Source of the DNA: Bryopsis sp. KO-2023
Taxonomy: Eukaryota; Chlorophyta; Ulvophyceae; Bryopsidales; Bryopsidaceae
Direction: 5' to 3'
Assembly (NCBI GenBank): GCA_030272585.1
Contig: BSYQ01000002.1
Span: 2,294,001-2,358,000, forward strand
Length of the DNA: 64,000 nt
The position numbers were made by a program, and so were the translations under genes. Of this stretch, positions 42,803-54,498 are shown in pieces. The notes under the pieces are model-generated. The model made no database searches, was not told the DNA's origin, and saw nothing but the letters and a program-made list of their open reading frames with translations. Every line of letters starts with the position of its first letter. Within the stretch, counting starts at the first letter, position 1.

Positions 42803-43858
42803 TTATTCTTCAAGGCAAGAATGGGCAGAAAAGTCCCACACCAAGATTTTCCCATCATGCCGCACAGCAGTCAGCTTGCCCTCCGTCAAGAAAAGATCTA
42901 TGAGTTCACCCCCTGCATGAAAAGTGCGAGAGAAACGATCCTCCTCAACAATACCAGAAATCACCACTTCCATTGAGTTTATCGAATACTGCGCAAACTT
43001 GCTTCCGTTTAGCGCCAGCGCTACAAGCAACCACCTTTCCTTATTGTCGAAAACTCGCACACACGCGAAGGTCTCCAAATCCCATATCCGGATGGTACCA
43101 TCCACAGAACCACTGACAATATGATCGTCAGTGACGTCAACGCGCAAGACAGAACGAGAGTGTTCCTTGAGCGCCGCCACGCGGGTGTAGCAGGCCAAGC
43201 TCCACACTTCAAGATGCCCAACCCTCGATCCACATATCAACAAACCCGCTCCCTTGGCGAATGCCGCACAGAAAATGTCCTCTTCCACCGAGCCACCCTC
43301 ATTCAAAACCTTCTCACGAGTCCAGCCCATCTTGCTCCATAACTCCAGACATCCAAACTGACCACCAACGGCCACGTGGTCTCCAACATCCACGATCATA
43401 TGAACTGTGAAACGAAGGTTTATGGACGCGATCCCTCTCAACAGAGGGATTTCCAGCACCTCCACCATTTTCGTGCTACTCTGGTACAGGAGCATTCCAT
43501 CGATCAAACACACAGTTGAACTCCCCATGTTGGCGACATCTCTTGTCGAGACCTCGCCGTTTTCCACGTTCACCGAGACAACCTTTTTTCCCCCAACCAT
43601 AGCAATCATATCGCCCCGCATGGCACAACTATGAGCCCACCGATTTTTGGGAAACTCGACACATTTCGGCACAACGGTGCCACATCGCCAGGATCTCTCG
43701 AGGCCAATTTTCTTAGCGAATCGATCTACTTTGGCGACATCGTTCCAAGCCTTAGCGACACATGAGCATCTGGCCAAAACCCTTGGGCAGAGCCCCTCGA
43801 AGATTCGACAGAGAACGCCGCTCGGGAGCTCCCACTCAACACTCACGTAATCGCTCAT
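42803..43858 (-). CDS. F-box / WD40-repeat protein, member 3
   Basis: Single exon of 351 codons from ATG 43858 (MSDYVSVEWELPSG) to the stop at 42803. The F-box (LPSGVLCRIFEGLCPRVLA, CSCVAKAWNDV) is nearly identical to that of the gene at 19144-20220. WD40 blades include LELWSKMGW, LEVWSLACYTRVAALKEHS, IRIWDLETF and ILVWDFSAH. The N-terminal half is more conserved than the WD40 loops, as expected if the substrate-binding surface diversified after duplication. Likely an SCF-type substrate adaptor. Intact, no frame breaks. Confidence 0.8.
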   Translation of the reverse strand: MSDYVSVEWELPSGVLCRIFEGLCPRVLARCSCVAKAWNDVAKVDRFAKKIGLERSWRCGTVVPKCVEFPKNRWAHSCAMRGDMIAMVGGKKVVSVNVENGEVSTRDVANMGSSTVCLIDGMLLYQSSTKMVEVLEIPLLRGIASINLRFTVHMIVDVGDHVAVGGQFGCLELWSKMGWTREKVLNEGGSVEEDIFCAAFAKGAGLLICGSRVGHLEVWSLACYTRVAALKEHSRSVLRVDVTDDHIVSGSVDGTIRIWDLETFACVRVFDNKERWLLVALALNGSKFAQYSINSMEVVISGIVEEDRFSRTFHAGGELIDLFLTEGKLTAVRHDGKILVWDFSAHSCLEE

Positions 43859-44461
43859 TTGCTGAAACGGTAGCACAAAGAACACACACCCAGCCGACCC
43901 TTCGTCCTGGCCTAGGCCTTGTGCTTTTGGTGGTTTCTGGGAATAACGAAAACGCGGACGGGCCTGTTACGAACGCGAGCACCAGAAAACGCACTCTATG
44001 GCAGGGTTTTGCGGAAAGAAATGAAAGCAGGGGGTTTGGGTTTTTCGAGGACGAAACAATTCTGGCAATGATCGACGAAAAACGATGCGTTTTTTCTATG
44101 AGAAACCCTGTGCTGTGGCGGAGCGAAAACGAAACTGCACGCCTACGTGACTGATCGTAGGTATGACTAATCCCATGAAAAAATATTTATATACCCCCCC
44201 CTCCCCCAAAGGCTAAGCAAACATACCCCAGAAAAGAGGCTCTTTTTGAGAAAAAGAAAGAGGAGAAAAGAGCGATCGATCGCTCCCGGGAGAGGCGCAC
44301 TCACACATGATGGAAATGGTCATGAAGTGGGGTAGTCTCAATGTTTTCAAATTGTGTCGTCTGGAGGGCTGCATTCCTATGGATCGAGTATATGCGCGCG
44401 TGTGTTTGTTTACTAGGAGCAGGTCGATCAATCTATCCTCCATCCTGACTGTTTTCACCTT

Positions 44462-45160
44462 TTGATCCCAGTTTCAAATGATACTCCTTCTGATAGTTCA
44501 GTTACAACTTTTGTCCAGGCGTATGAGCTTGGAGTCGTGGTCGCTCGGTGGAAAAGATTCAAAGTAGGAAGGGAAGGAGTGTCTAAGCCGTTATTCTCGA
44601 AAGACCCAGCTTGTTTGAACACAGAACGGAAGAAGTCATCGACCCTGAGTTTGACCAGGTAAAAACTTCAGCGGGTGAACCAGAGATACTCCGCCGCAGC
44701 TCGATTATGGGAGGAGAAGGAAGTCGAGGAAATTGCAGAAATGAAAGTGGTGAGGGACTCCTGGACAGTCTCAGTTCAAAAACTGGTGGATTTTTGGTGA
44801 GTGCTCTTCGAACACATCAGCCCCACAGCTTATTACCCTGGATTTTTTATCTCCATGAAAACCCTGTCAGGAAAAGAATTGGGGAGAACCTTCAAAGGGT
44901 GGTTTCTCGTCGACATATTTGAAATTGACCGGAGAGCACGTCAAAAAAAAGCTCGAACAAGAAGTCGAAAAGTACCAAGATCGACTGGATTTTTTCGAAG
45001 CCCAAGCAGGTTCTTTCACTGGTCCGATGAAGCCTTTAGATCAAGTGCTAGATAGTTTTTTCCTTGCAACGAATCCGGAAAGAATTTGGCTCTGTGGAAA
45101 GGAGTTGTTTTGCTTGTTGATATTGTTTTCGTTGCACGAATGGTGCGTTATTGGGTTTAT
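44462..45160 (+). CDS. possible coiled-coil gene, unresolved exons
   Basis: Two segments look coding: 44674-44795, translating with heptads (AARLWEEKEVEEIAEMKVVR, then SVQKLVDFW before a GTGAGT donor), and, after a CTGTCAG acceptor at about 44870, a frame with LTGEHVKKKLEQEVEKYQDR then LDFFEAQAGSFTGPMKPLDQ. A hydrophobic stretch follows (ELFCLLILFSLHEWCVIGF). The phases of these two do not join with the splice sites chosen, so one boundary is wrong or the gene is decayed. Function unknown. Confidence 0.35.
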
Positions 45161-45270
45161 GTACGTACATGATATTTTTGGCAGGACAGATTTGTCATTT
45201 TCTTTTTTAATTTTCTTTTTTAAATCCCCATTCCCCATAGTCTATCTGTTTTGTTCATTCGATCACTCTT

Positions 45271-47268
45271 TCACATTTCCATATTTCCACCGAACCTCTC
45301 TTCACCACATCCTAAGTCAAGGCATTTTAAGCCGTCCACTAATGTCGTCACTGCTCCCTTTGATATCCTCCCCTTGCACCACAAAAGAGCTGGCGGCTTC
45401 TCCCATTGTGACGTCCCTAAGACTCGGCTCCAGTAGTATGGAACCCCATATCCTTCCAAGTAACATTCCCTCCAACATTCGCACTCGTTTGGATCCTCCC
45501 AGCTGCGCTCACCTGAAGCACAGTGGTACCAAAAGGTCCCTGCTTCTTGGACCATCTGGACGGATCAGATACGTAGATTCAAAATCTATGTGTGAGAAGA
45601 AACCATTAAATAGGTGCCAGGGAGCCGTCAACATGATTCAACCAGCAGCGAGGAGGTTTTTGGCAGGGATCCATGTCTTTTTTTTTTACCTCCCCGACCA
45701 GGTCGCGCGGCACCTCAGTGGGTGTGTGCCAGCTGCACCTGTTGGTACGATAGTTGTACCAGAACTCCATTCCGCTTTTTTCATCCAATAGCTTTCTCCA
45801 TGCAAGCGCATTAGGTCTCCTCCACGTCGTCTGCCCCGTGACGGCGTTCTGGAAAAACGTGTGCCCCTGAATGGCATTTTTGCGCCAAGCACATGATGGC
45901 GGCGTCTCCTTGGTTTTCTCGAGTGTTTCTTTGTTGACGTACAATGCGCCTGCCAGCAACGAGAGATTAATGCACATCCAGTATCACTGGTTTCGAGTAG
46001 CCGACTCGAAACTCACCGCCGTACTCGGCACGACATGTTGACCATGTTCCAGGAGGATCTTCAAAAGCCATCGAACCGTCTGTAATAAGGCGGAACAGTG
46101 GGTTGAAAGCTTTGCATTACCAAGTGAAAAAGTATCGCCACACAGCAATCGATACTTCCACAAAACAACAGCAACACAAACTTCTTCTTACAAAAAACAC
46201 ATAATGCAGGAAGGGCATCACAAGATGAAGCACCACCTTGTGGTGGGCTCTATTGGTTCCTGATATTGGAAGGAAAAAACTAGAGTATTACGTGATACCC
46301 TCACAGCAGAAACAAGCTGGAAACTTTTTACGTCAAACACTGAGTAATTGTAAAGAATGCAAAAATATCAGTCTCAGGTTTGTTCGCTTGTATTGTATTG
46401 TATTGTATGATCCTCTCATTCCACCTGCCGCCACAGACTTCCCACTATCCAGTACATTTTCAAGCCCTCTAGATTTCCTCACTCAACTCAAACTGAGTTC
46501 AGTGGCTATGTACTTCGTCTTTAACCCAATCTTTTAATCAGAAGTGCCTCTGAAATGAAAATTGCTGTTTGTTTGTGGGACATGTGTTGTTGCTCTTTAC
46601 TTACCCGCATCATACTCAGAAAGTATCTCTAGGAATTCACTGCAGTATGGTGCCACTGAGCGTGCTGTGTTACCATCGTCATCCTCGATATCAGGATTGG
46701 CTCCGAATTGTAACAGCAGCCGTGACATCTGGAGAAACACAACCTTTTAATAACAGTCAGAGCAACGAAAGACATCCACCGCTCCTTGAAAGCATCAACT
46801 GAAACCACTCGGTTCTCCTACCCTTAAAATACTAAGCGTTTTTGTTAACCTTCTTACCTCCGCATCACCATATCCAAAGGCAGCAACGATTGCATTGGTT
46901 TTTGCGACTGGTTCAAAAATCGATGCGGCGACCCTGTGTGCGAGCAGAAGCTTCGCGATTTCCAGGTTCCCGGTCCTAACCGCTGTGACAAGTGCAAACT
47001 GGCCGTCTCCATTTGGAACATGTACGTCTTCGGTAAATCTGACGTTCAAAATGGCTCGAGCATCATTCTGGAAGGTACGAAACAAGTGTAAGCGTCTATT
47101 GTACGTTCCATTCACCAAGACACCCCTGGTCATTTTTAGAGAATAGCTGTGCAAAAAGCTAACCGGCAACTTCCTGCAGGTCTGTGGGGAGAAAGAGCGA
47201 AACCTGTCGACACGCACCTCAAGGACGAATTGGTGCAAGTCGTCGCCTTGAACACTACCGCCAGTCAT
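45271..47268 (-). CDS. ankyrin + multi-WW-domain protein (seven exons)
   Basis: Fully phase-consistent: 47268-47218, 47146-47105, 47067-46858, 46728-46605, 46079-46017, 45949-45690, 45555-45271; 344 residues. Exons 3-4 hold two to three ankyrin repeats (NGDGQFALVTAVRTGNLEIA, FGANPDIEDDDGNTARSVA). Exons 5-7 hold WW-like modules: ALYVNKETLEKTKETP (second Trp replaced by Lys), HTFFQNAVTGQTTWRRP, MEFWYNYRTNRCSWHTP, GTFWYHCASGERSWEDP and VPYYWSRVLGTSQWEKP. WW domains bind proline-rich ligands and ankyrin repeats bind proteins, so an adaptor role is likely. The start (MTGGSVQGDDLHQ) is the first ATG with a downstream donor in frame. Some WW units lack usual residues, so not all may bind ligand. Confidence 0.75.
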
Positions 47269-47770
47269 GGTGGCACATTTGCAAACTCCAAAGTCGAGTT
47301 GCAGACGGTTCATCATTCTTCACGCGCACTTGTAGAAAAATTGACCACTTCCAGGTTGTCAGCTGGAGTTCGAAAAATTCTGCTCACGTCGTTTCGATAA
47401 ACTTTTTCAGTGAAACGGAGGATTCCGGCACTCCAAGTTACTTCAAGCAACAGTAACCAGCCCTTGCTTCCGAAGCAGAGTCTGCTGCGCAGCATGCAAC
47501 GTTATCCGGTCAAACGGTTGTGTTGCTGTGGTGTTTTGGATGGTTTTCAAAATATCCCACAGCAGTTAGTTTGGTTACACAACAACCCGAACAGTCAATC
47601 AGGTCGTTGGAAGCTGGTAAGGAAGACTTTTGCGCACTGCCTGAGCCAGGGTGGCGGCGCTGGTCCAAATTGTTGCATTCCCAGGAACAGGATCATGAAT
47701 AAGCCACGACACAGGGATCAACGATATGTTGACGAGGACGAAAGAGAGCGCTCCATCCGTACCTTGATTT

Positions 47771-50122
47771 GTCAGAATGTACCTTGAACAGTACAGCCCA
47801 CAGCATCCTTATTCTCGCGAGGTTACCCCTCCCCGAGAGCACTCGCTGTTTCTCTTCGAGGTGAGGACAGAATTACCGTGCGAAGCAACGTTTGTACTAC
47901 GAGTGCGCCTTCGGGCTGTTGGGATTTGATCGACCTCGGAGCTTGGAGCTTATTGGGGTTCGTTCACAAAATGAACGAGTAAGTGCTGCTGTTTCCGCTG
48001 TTCACTATTCGCTTCTCCTCTACCTTTCTGGAGGACGTCTGTCGTGATATTTCTGTTCTCGCTTTGAAACAGGGTTTCTGATTTCGGCGCGGGGCTCGAG
48101 CGCCAGCAAGGAAAGACGTTCAAAGCGGAGAAAGAGCAGCTTGTGAAGAGTGTGAGTTCCTTTTAGGTGCTTTTTTCCGACTAGTTCAAGCATTTCGTGG
48201 GCATCCCGGCGCAGGCGTGCATTTTTTGTGACAAGATTGTTATTCTTGTTTTTTGATGCGTCAGTCGACGGGTCGATGTGTTTGCTGCGTAATCGGCGGG
48301 TTTCCGGCCTGAGAGATAGGTTCACAAAATGCTGCGCGACCCCCTTGCGTTTCATGGGTTAGTCCGGGAGTGAAAAAAAATGACATTTGGTTAGATGCAC
48401 TGTGCATCATGCACATGAATTAACAGTTGGAAGTGGTGCATGTCTGTTAATTGTCTTTCTTTTTTTCTGTAGTTCGGTGCACAGACATACTCAAGCGACT
48501 CTGGTAGGTCGCCGGGTGGTCTCCAGGGCGATCTGGGAAATCTTCGCTCGCTTTTCCTTAACGCTGATGTCGTGCTGGCTGAAGTCGAGGGAAGAATCGA
48601 TTTTCTGGAGGTGGGTGAGCTTCTAACACACACACACTGTTCATGGGGTGTGGATTCGATACCTTTCGTAGACGGAATGCTGGCTTTCAAAATGAATCTT
48701 GGGAGACCGTGTGTTCATTTCATGCACACTGCACCGTTACAACTTATCGTTAAAACTTTATATTAATTTTCTCTAGAATCTGTGTGAAACTGTATTTCTT
48801 AATGTGGGCTTGGTGTGGATGTCCCTTTGCAGGCAAAAGTTCTTGATCTCCAGGTCAGGCTCTCCTGCAGTCAAGTCGAGGTGAGGACCGTCAAAGACGA
48901 GCTCGAGGCCGAGGAAACAAGACGTCGTGACGCCGACAGAAAGCTGGAAGTCGCCAAAGCGGCGCACAAGGAGGAGCTCCGCGAATTGAAGCGCAGGCTG
49001 AGCGGAGAAAGCAATGTGTCATTCCAAACAGAGGAGGAATCCGTTTGCTCTCATAGCTCCAGGTACCGCACTCCCAACTGAAAAACGACTCTTCCTCCTT
49101 CTCAAAGTATTCCGACGGCCCGTCGGGTGGACGTGCGTCAAAAAATCTATCAGGCTTTTTGCTGCCCAGAAAGCATCTTCGTGGCGTCGTGTGCAGGGAC
49201 GACACGATCCTCTTTTCAGACCGATGGGCGCCCGACCATCAACTTCCTGTCATCAAGATCCGCTTATCGCCTTCCGACGGACACATTTTTCCACAGGCGC
49301 CCAACTCCCCCTCGAGATGGTCCGCGACGGAAGACGAAATCATGTCACCCTTGTCCATTGCGGAGAGCAAAATGAGCTGGGCGGACCTGAATGAACAGGA
49401 GATGGAGAAAAAGGAGCGAGATAACGCGAAAAAATCACTGGCGACTGAGAATGGAAAACTTACAACCCGTGGTGTGGCCAGGACGCCAGCCACAGCGAAA
49501 TGCACGCCACGTGCTTGTCACGATCAGTCTCGCAGTTTGGAGGCAAAGAACCACCGCCAAAGTGTGCCTGGTTTTTCATCGGCTAACTGCAGTCGTTCCG
49601 CAAAATCTCAAAGGAAAAGAAAAGGGGAGTCCAGGAATAGAAAGCATTGCGGACGTTCAAGGGGAAAGGGGAAGGGGCGTGTTGGCGTTACGGAGGCTGG
49701 AGATTGCTGGCAGGGAGACCCCAACAAAGGAAAGACAACACGTAATGCCGGAAACCAGCAATACCAGCCCGCGCACTCACACACCAGAGTGACTTCGGTC
49801 AAGGAGGAACCCAAAAGGTCGAGGCGCCGCCGTTGCGACTAAGGAGACTCGGGGGAGAGTTGTGCTTGGTTTTCTTCCTTCTCTCTGAAAAATGGGATGA
49901 AGGTTCTTTTTTATGTTTTTTTTTATTGAAGTGCAGGGGATGGTCACTAGGACTGTCCCAGGGAGAGGTTCGATGGGCTCGAACTGGCACGATGTTTCTT
50001 TTACTTTTTTAATTCCTGCTGATTGTGTTGACAGTTATGATGGCCAGAGTGCTTGTGAGATTGTTGTTGTGTGTTTTTCACCCATCATTTGTTCGAGAGT
50101 TAACTGAAAACTATGCTGAAAC
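47771..50122. repeat. segmental duplication block B1 (copy of 6888-9125)
   Basis: Direct-orientation duplicate, nearly identical over the first 180 bp and strongly similar through the 3' flank. It retains the intact form of the coiled-coil gene. Confidence 0.9.
47971..49842 (+). CDS. coiled-coil protein with basic C-terminus (intact copy)
   Basis: Five phase-consistent exons: 47971-47978, 48073-48151, 48473-48610, 48833-49062 and 49197-49842 (TAA); 366 residues. It begins MNEVSDFGAGLERQQGK. Exon 3 gives GDLGNLRSLFLNADVVLAEV, exon 4 a coiled coil (VKDELEAEETRRRDADRKLE). Exon 5 starts RDDTILFSDRWAPDHQ, includes a Ser/Lys-rich linker (NEQEMEKKERDNAKK) and ends with a basic tail (EEPKRSRRRRCD) that could be a nuclear signal. 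Exon 1 contributes only eight bases, including the ATG. The family is not recognised; the only relative seen is the decayed copy at 7088-8836. Confidence 0.7.
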
Positions 50123-50234
50123 CACCAGCATTAAAAAATATTGGTAATGTCACGTCATCGACTTGACGGTGGAATCACATGCGTCAAACTGACGCAAAGA
50201 GTTTTTCACCGTTAAAAACAAGCTCGTTTTCTCT
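50123..50234. other. junction replacing the CBM3-like gene in block B
   Basis: Only about 110 bp separate the two homologous parts of block B, whereas block A has 3.6 kb with the CBM3-like gene. No microsatellite is left here. Confidence 0.6.
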
Positions 50235-51094
50235 GTTTCTCTTTTCGATGGACCCTCCAGGCACGTCAAAAACATAATGTCGAGCTAGAAACTCACACAA
50301 TTTCGAGAGGGTCACCCTCGGCATTCGACTGCGGGTGAGAGCTGCATACGTTTACGTTTATCGATATCTTACAAGTCTCTAACTTTCACAACGACAAGCA
50401 TTCCAATTTTCGAGGTCGTGTTCAAGTGGGTCAAGAATTCTTTCCGGCTCCTGGGTGGTGAATGGAAGCAGCACTGCACGTCTTGCAAGACGAATTTGTT
50501 TGGGGGAAATTGCGCTGAGGGTGTGGGTCATTAATCTCCAGTTTAGACAGGGGCTTACTTTCTCGGGCCATAAGAGAATGACACAGGCCAGAAAAGAAAA
50601 AACAAACATGCAATTTCAGTGTGAAGTTTCTTATAGATTTGAAAGATTTCCACAAAGTTCAGGTACTAGTAAACGAGTCATTAGGGCATGAAGGCGTCAC
50701 AGGAGAAATATTACAAATTGATAGTCCCCCAACTCACTGGGTACATTTTCTTGCTTTAACAACCATCGAAAGTTTCAAATCCTTGAAGCTCATCCCAAAA
50801 AAACTCCAGTGAAATTTTGTGGAGAAAAAAAAAATTGTTCAAAACAGCACCCGAGCTCGATTCGCGTCGGAAAAAAAACTCCGCCCCTGGGTAGGGAAGA
50901 GAAAGAAGAACTATTGCCTTTTCTTAGTAATAAAACATAAGAAAAAGCCCAGTTCTTCCCACCTCTGTTTAAAAATAAGCCACACAAACTCTGTACAAAA
51001 TGAAACAGATATAGTACACAATCTTTCTGAGCAAAAAAACATTCTTTTCTCCTTCATCTAAAACTATCGACCCCTCCGGGGTTTCCATCCCCTT

Positions 51095-51105
51095 TTATTT
51101 GCCAC
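51095..51105. repeat. LINE target-site duplication, 3' copy
   Basis: TTATTTGCCAC, identical to 55667-55677; neighbouring bases differ, fixing the length at 11 bp. Confidence 0.9.
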
Positions 51106-51129
51106 ATAATCATAATCATAATCATAATT
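51106..51129 (-). repeat. hexanucleotide 3' tail of the LINE
   Basis: On the minus strand the element ends in about four TTATGA/ATTATG units instead of poly-A, as in I-like and some other LINE clades. Confidence 0.8.
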
Positions 51130-51237
51130 ACAACCCACAGCAAAAGAGAGCCATCACCCTCTATGATGCTGGAACAAAGACAAAAAGGAAAGAAAAGAAA
51201 GAGAAAAACAAAAAAAAACAAAAACAAAACAAAAACC

Positions 51238-54200
51238 TTAGGATTGTAAACCTGCTGAACGTATTGAAGCCATTTTGCTGATAACTAAAGCTAATTTGCC
51301 CGATGGCACCCTACTAAAAAGATCCTTGGGATTAGCCCATCGAAAAACATCTGAATGCAAAGAACGAAAGGAAGAATAAAAAGGACATTCAAAAAGAAAA
51401 TGCCGTTCATCTTCCACCGCGGACCGACACAACCGACAAATCCTGTTTTCCCTTGGTACACCATTATATCGTCCCACTTCCACTTCCAAGAAATGAATAC
51501 CACAACGAAAACGAGTAAAGAAAACCCGAAGAGAAGTTGGTTTTAAAGTTGTCAAATACCGTTCAAATCTGAGGGAAAACTTAATATGCCGATACCAAGA
51601 TATAACTCGAGATGCAGATGAACCGAAAACATGTTCAGCATGCATAGCTTTATAACGACGCTGAAATTCCGAAATGTCCACCAAAGTCGTAGAAGAAAAT
51701 ATCTTCTCCGGCCAAAACCGTCTGAAAAAACCCAAAATACGCCCAAACCAAGAAGATCGAGATGCGTGATATTGATCAAAACCCCAACAAAACAATCTTC
51801 CATGCAATCGATCAACTGATAACCCAACCAACTTGTTCCAATATCGGCACAATTGCGACCAAAGTGCTAATTCTAATGGATAACACCCTAATTCCCCGTA
51901 CAGAACCTCCTTTGGCGTATATCGAGGCAAACGGAGGATACTTCTCATAAACTGGAGATGAATTGCTTCCAACAAACGCCACTGAGAAACTGTTAGGAAT
52001 GGACCCCAAATAGGAAACCCATATCCTATACTGCCCAAAACATACACCTTAAAAAGATTGTATGCTACTTTTGGATCCTCAATTTTCAGAGCAAAAAGAC
52101 GCGACAAAACAAACCCCATTGCTTTCCGACACTGTGCTAAAACATAATCAATATGCGACAAAAAAGGATGATGAGAACTTGATGATAACCGAATTCCTAA
52201 ATATGTATGGTCCTCTGAAATTGGTATAGAATGCTCATGAAAATGAAAAGAAGAAGACATAAGCTGCTGAAAAAAAACCATCAGAATCGTTTTGGAAAAA
52301 TTTAAACCAATTCCCGAATATTGTTCCCATTCAATCAAAACCTGCAACACTTCCTTTACCCCAGACCAACAATGTCCTGGTATCCCCGTATCATCTGCAA
52401 ACATCATACATGGAATGGTCTCCCCACCCAAGGAAGGAGCAGCAATCCTCGAGTTCAATAAATCTTGGAGTGGCTCCTGATACAGACTATATAAAGAAGG
52501 ACTTGCTGGACAACCTTGTAAAACCCCGGCCCGAAGAGGTATCGGTACCGAAGTCCCTACTGATGCCTTTATAACGAAAGAAGAATGTTCGTATAAATAC
52601 TGCCACATCTCCACATAGGCTTTTGAAAAACGAAAACAATAAAGAGTCTCCCACAAACGCCTATGTTGCACCGAATCGTACGCCTTTCGAAAATCCAACC
52701 ATAAAATAAAAAAGGGCAGACGCTGGTCCTTAGAATGAAACCAAAACAACCAAAAAAGAAAAAGATGATCATTTGGAGAAAAATCTACATGAAATCCCGC
52801 CTGCAAATCTGAACGTAAACCGACACGACAATCTACAACCTCCATGCGACCCAATAATATATAAGAAAAAATCTTATATAGAGGAGACGTCAGGACTATG
52901 GGCCTGTAAAATTCAGGGACAGCACGATTACCCTTACCCTTGTAAAAAGGCCGTAGAATCCCTGTTAACCAGCCCCTGGGGAATTGCTTACGATCCCAAC
53001 ACACCTGGTAAAAACCTGCCAAAATCCCAATGAGACAATCCTTGGCATCTTTAAAGAGGGCCGTTGGTAACTCATCCAGTCCTGGAGCTGCATGACGTCG
53101 TAACCGCATAATTGCCCCCAACACTTCCTCCAATGTAATGGCATGCTCCAAAATACTGGTATCCTGCACCGAAGTATGCTCAAAAAAAGAACTAAGAGAC
53201 CATGAGGAGTCATGGTCCTTAGGGGAAAACAAAGAGGAATAAAAACTGACCCAATCGTCCATAGAAACCCAGTCCGGTTCAACCAAAGACTTTGGTCGAA
53301 AATGGGAAAAAAACGCCTTACGATCACTATGATATAGGCCTAACAAACGATCCCCGTATGTCTTCTGAAAATCAGATTTTTTCCCTGAACACAATTTTTG
53401 ATAATTTGACCTCAACTGTTTATACTCAGACCCATGCTTGTCCGATCTATATGCCCGCCAAACCCGCGCACGAAGAGAATAACATTCCGAATCGAACCAT
53501 TGAAATCGAGAAAAAATTCTTTGAGAAGGCATCTTCCAAGCAAACGCTGGGATAGAAGAACGAATGGCAGCAAGAATTTGATCCGCCATACTATCGAGAT
53601 CCATGGAAGACGAAAACACCCTTAGTAAAGAAGGGGTGTGGCGTGAAAAAGAAGTACGAAAAAACCCCGACATTGCCACATTCCAAAAACACCTCGGCTT
53701 TTGAGAACGAACCCTGCCCACCGGGACATTCGATAAAGAAACCCTAACCGGTCGATGATCCGATTCAAAAGGAACCAATGTGGGGATAAACAGGGTCGGC
53801 AATAACCCCCAAATAGAACGCGAAACAATAACAAAATCAATAGTAGATTTATCCCCCCTATTATTTTCAAAAGTAAAACCTCCAGATTGATCACCTCTAG
53901 CTCGCCCATTCAAAACTACCAACTGGAAGGACTCACACAATTGAAGCAATAGGCGTCCGTTCCGGTTGATACATGTGTCCCGATTCTGCCTATTGGGAAC
54001 AAAAACCGATGAGTCCAGAGAATCACCGTAAAACCTGTTTCCCTTGCCAATCCTCGAATTAAAGTCCCCTACTAAAATAACTGGAGCACTGCTTGACACA
54101 GCAGTCAAAACCTCCTGAAATCTGTCCCACAGAGAAATGTCCCAAAAAGGTGACGAGCTTGGAGGGACATAAATGGCCAAAACCGAAAAATGAAAAGAAT

Positions 54201-54498
54201 AAAAAATACACTTCAAAACTATCAACCAGTGAGAAGAATAAGTGGAATCCATAGAAACTTTCAAACCTTTCGATCGCTTAATGTACACTCCTACACCTCC
54301 ACCTCGATCCGAAATAGAGCGCTCAATCCCAAAAAAACGTGTATTACCAAAACATGGTAGAGAAGCTAAATTCCCAATATCAGACAGCGCAACAAAATGA
54401 TTATTAGAAATCAACTGCAACAAATATGGCTCCTTATAAGATACAAAACCACGACAGTTCCAACATACCAAATTTAACAGAGGATGATGGCTTGAATC
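51238..54498 (-). CDS. LINE ORF2: APE endonuclease, reverse transcriptase, C-terminal zinc finger
   Basis: The frame continues directly from the ORF1 TAG: nine codons, then LVCWNCRGF, the usual first strand of an APE endonuclease, then VILVGDFNSRIG and ESDHRPVRVSL with catalytic Asp/Asn/His. Reverse transcriptase follows: APGLDELPTALFK, FYRPIVLTSPLYKIFSYIL, WLDFRKAYDSVQHRRLW, GVLQGCPASPSLYSLY, and the catalytic MMFADDTGI (about 52390-52405). The C-terminus has a zinc-knuckle-like CRLC ... DERHFLFECPF. The first in-frame ATG is at 54252, inside the endonuclease and after its first catalytic Asn, so a complete protein needs readthrough, reinitiation at a non-AUG codon, or a mutated stop. No other break is seen. 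Confidence 0.92.
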   Translation of the reverse strand, partial: DSSHHPLLNLVCWNCRGFVSYKEPYLLQLISNNHFVALSDIGNLASLPCFGNTRFFGIERSISDRGGGVGVYIKRSKGLKVSMDSTYSSHWLIVLKCIFYSFHFSVLAIYVPPSSSPFWDISLWDRFQEVLTAVSSSAPVILVGDFNSRIGKGNRFYGDSLDSSVFVPNRQNRDTCINRNGRLLLQLCESFQLVVLNGRARGDQSGGFTFENNRGDKSTIDFVIVSRSIWGLLPTLFIPTLVPFESDHRPVRVSLSNVPVGRVRSQKPRCFWNVAMSGFFRTSFSRHTPSLLRVFSSSMDLDSMADQILAAIRSSIPAFAWKMPSQRIFSRFQWFDSECYSLRARVWRAYRSDKHGSEYKQLRSNYQKLCSGKKSDFQKTYGDRLLGLYHSDRKAFFSHFRPKSLVEPDWVSMDDWVSFYSSLFSPKDHDSSWSLSSFFEHTSVQDTSILEHAITLEEVLGAIMRLRRHAAPGLDELPTALFKDAKDCLIGILAGFYQVCWDRKQFPRGWLTGILRPFYKGKGNRAVPEFYRPIVLTSPLYKIFSYILLGRMEVVDCRVGLRSDLQAGFHVDFSPNDHLFLFWLFWFHSKDQRLPFFILWLDFRKAYDSVQHRRLWETLYCFRFSKAYVEMWQYLYEHSSFVIKASVGTSVPIPLRAGVLQGCPASPSLYSLYQEPLQDLLNSRIAAPSLGGETIPCMMFADDTGIPGHCWSGVKEVLQVLIEWEQYSGIGLNFSKTILMVFFQQLMSSSFHFHEHSIPISEDHTYLGIRLSSSSHHPFLSHIDYVLAQCRKAMGFVLSRLFALKIEDPKVAYNLFKVYVLGSIGYGFPIWGPFLTVSQWRLLEAIHLQFMRSILRLPRYTPKEVLYGELGCYPLELALWSQLCRYWNKLVGLSVDRLHGRLFCWGFDQYHASRSSWFGRILGFFRRFWPEKIFSSTTLVDISEFQRRYKAMHAEHVFGSSASRVISWYRHIKFSLRFERYLTTLKPTSLRVFFTRFRCGIHFLEVEVGRYNGVPRENRICRLCRSAVEDERHFLFECPFYSSFRSLHSDVFRWANPKDLFSRVPSGKLALVISKMASIRSAGLQS

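Noticed and set aside
45044..45791. Long plus-strand continuation of the 44919 frame over the WW gene
   Set aside because: Beyond about 45160 it is antisense to exons of the WW/ankyrin gene and has no recognisable content.
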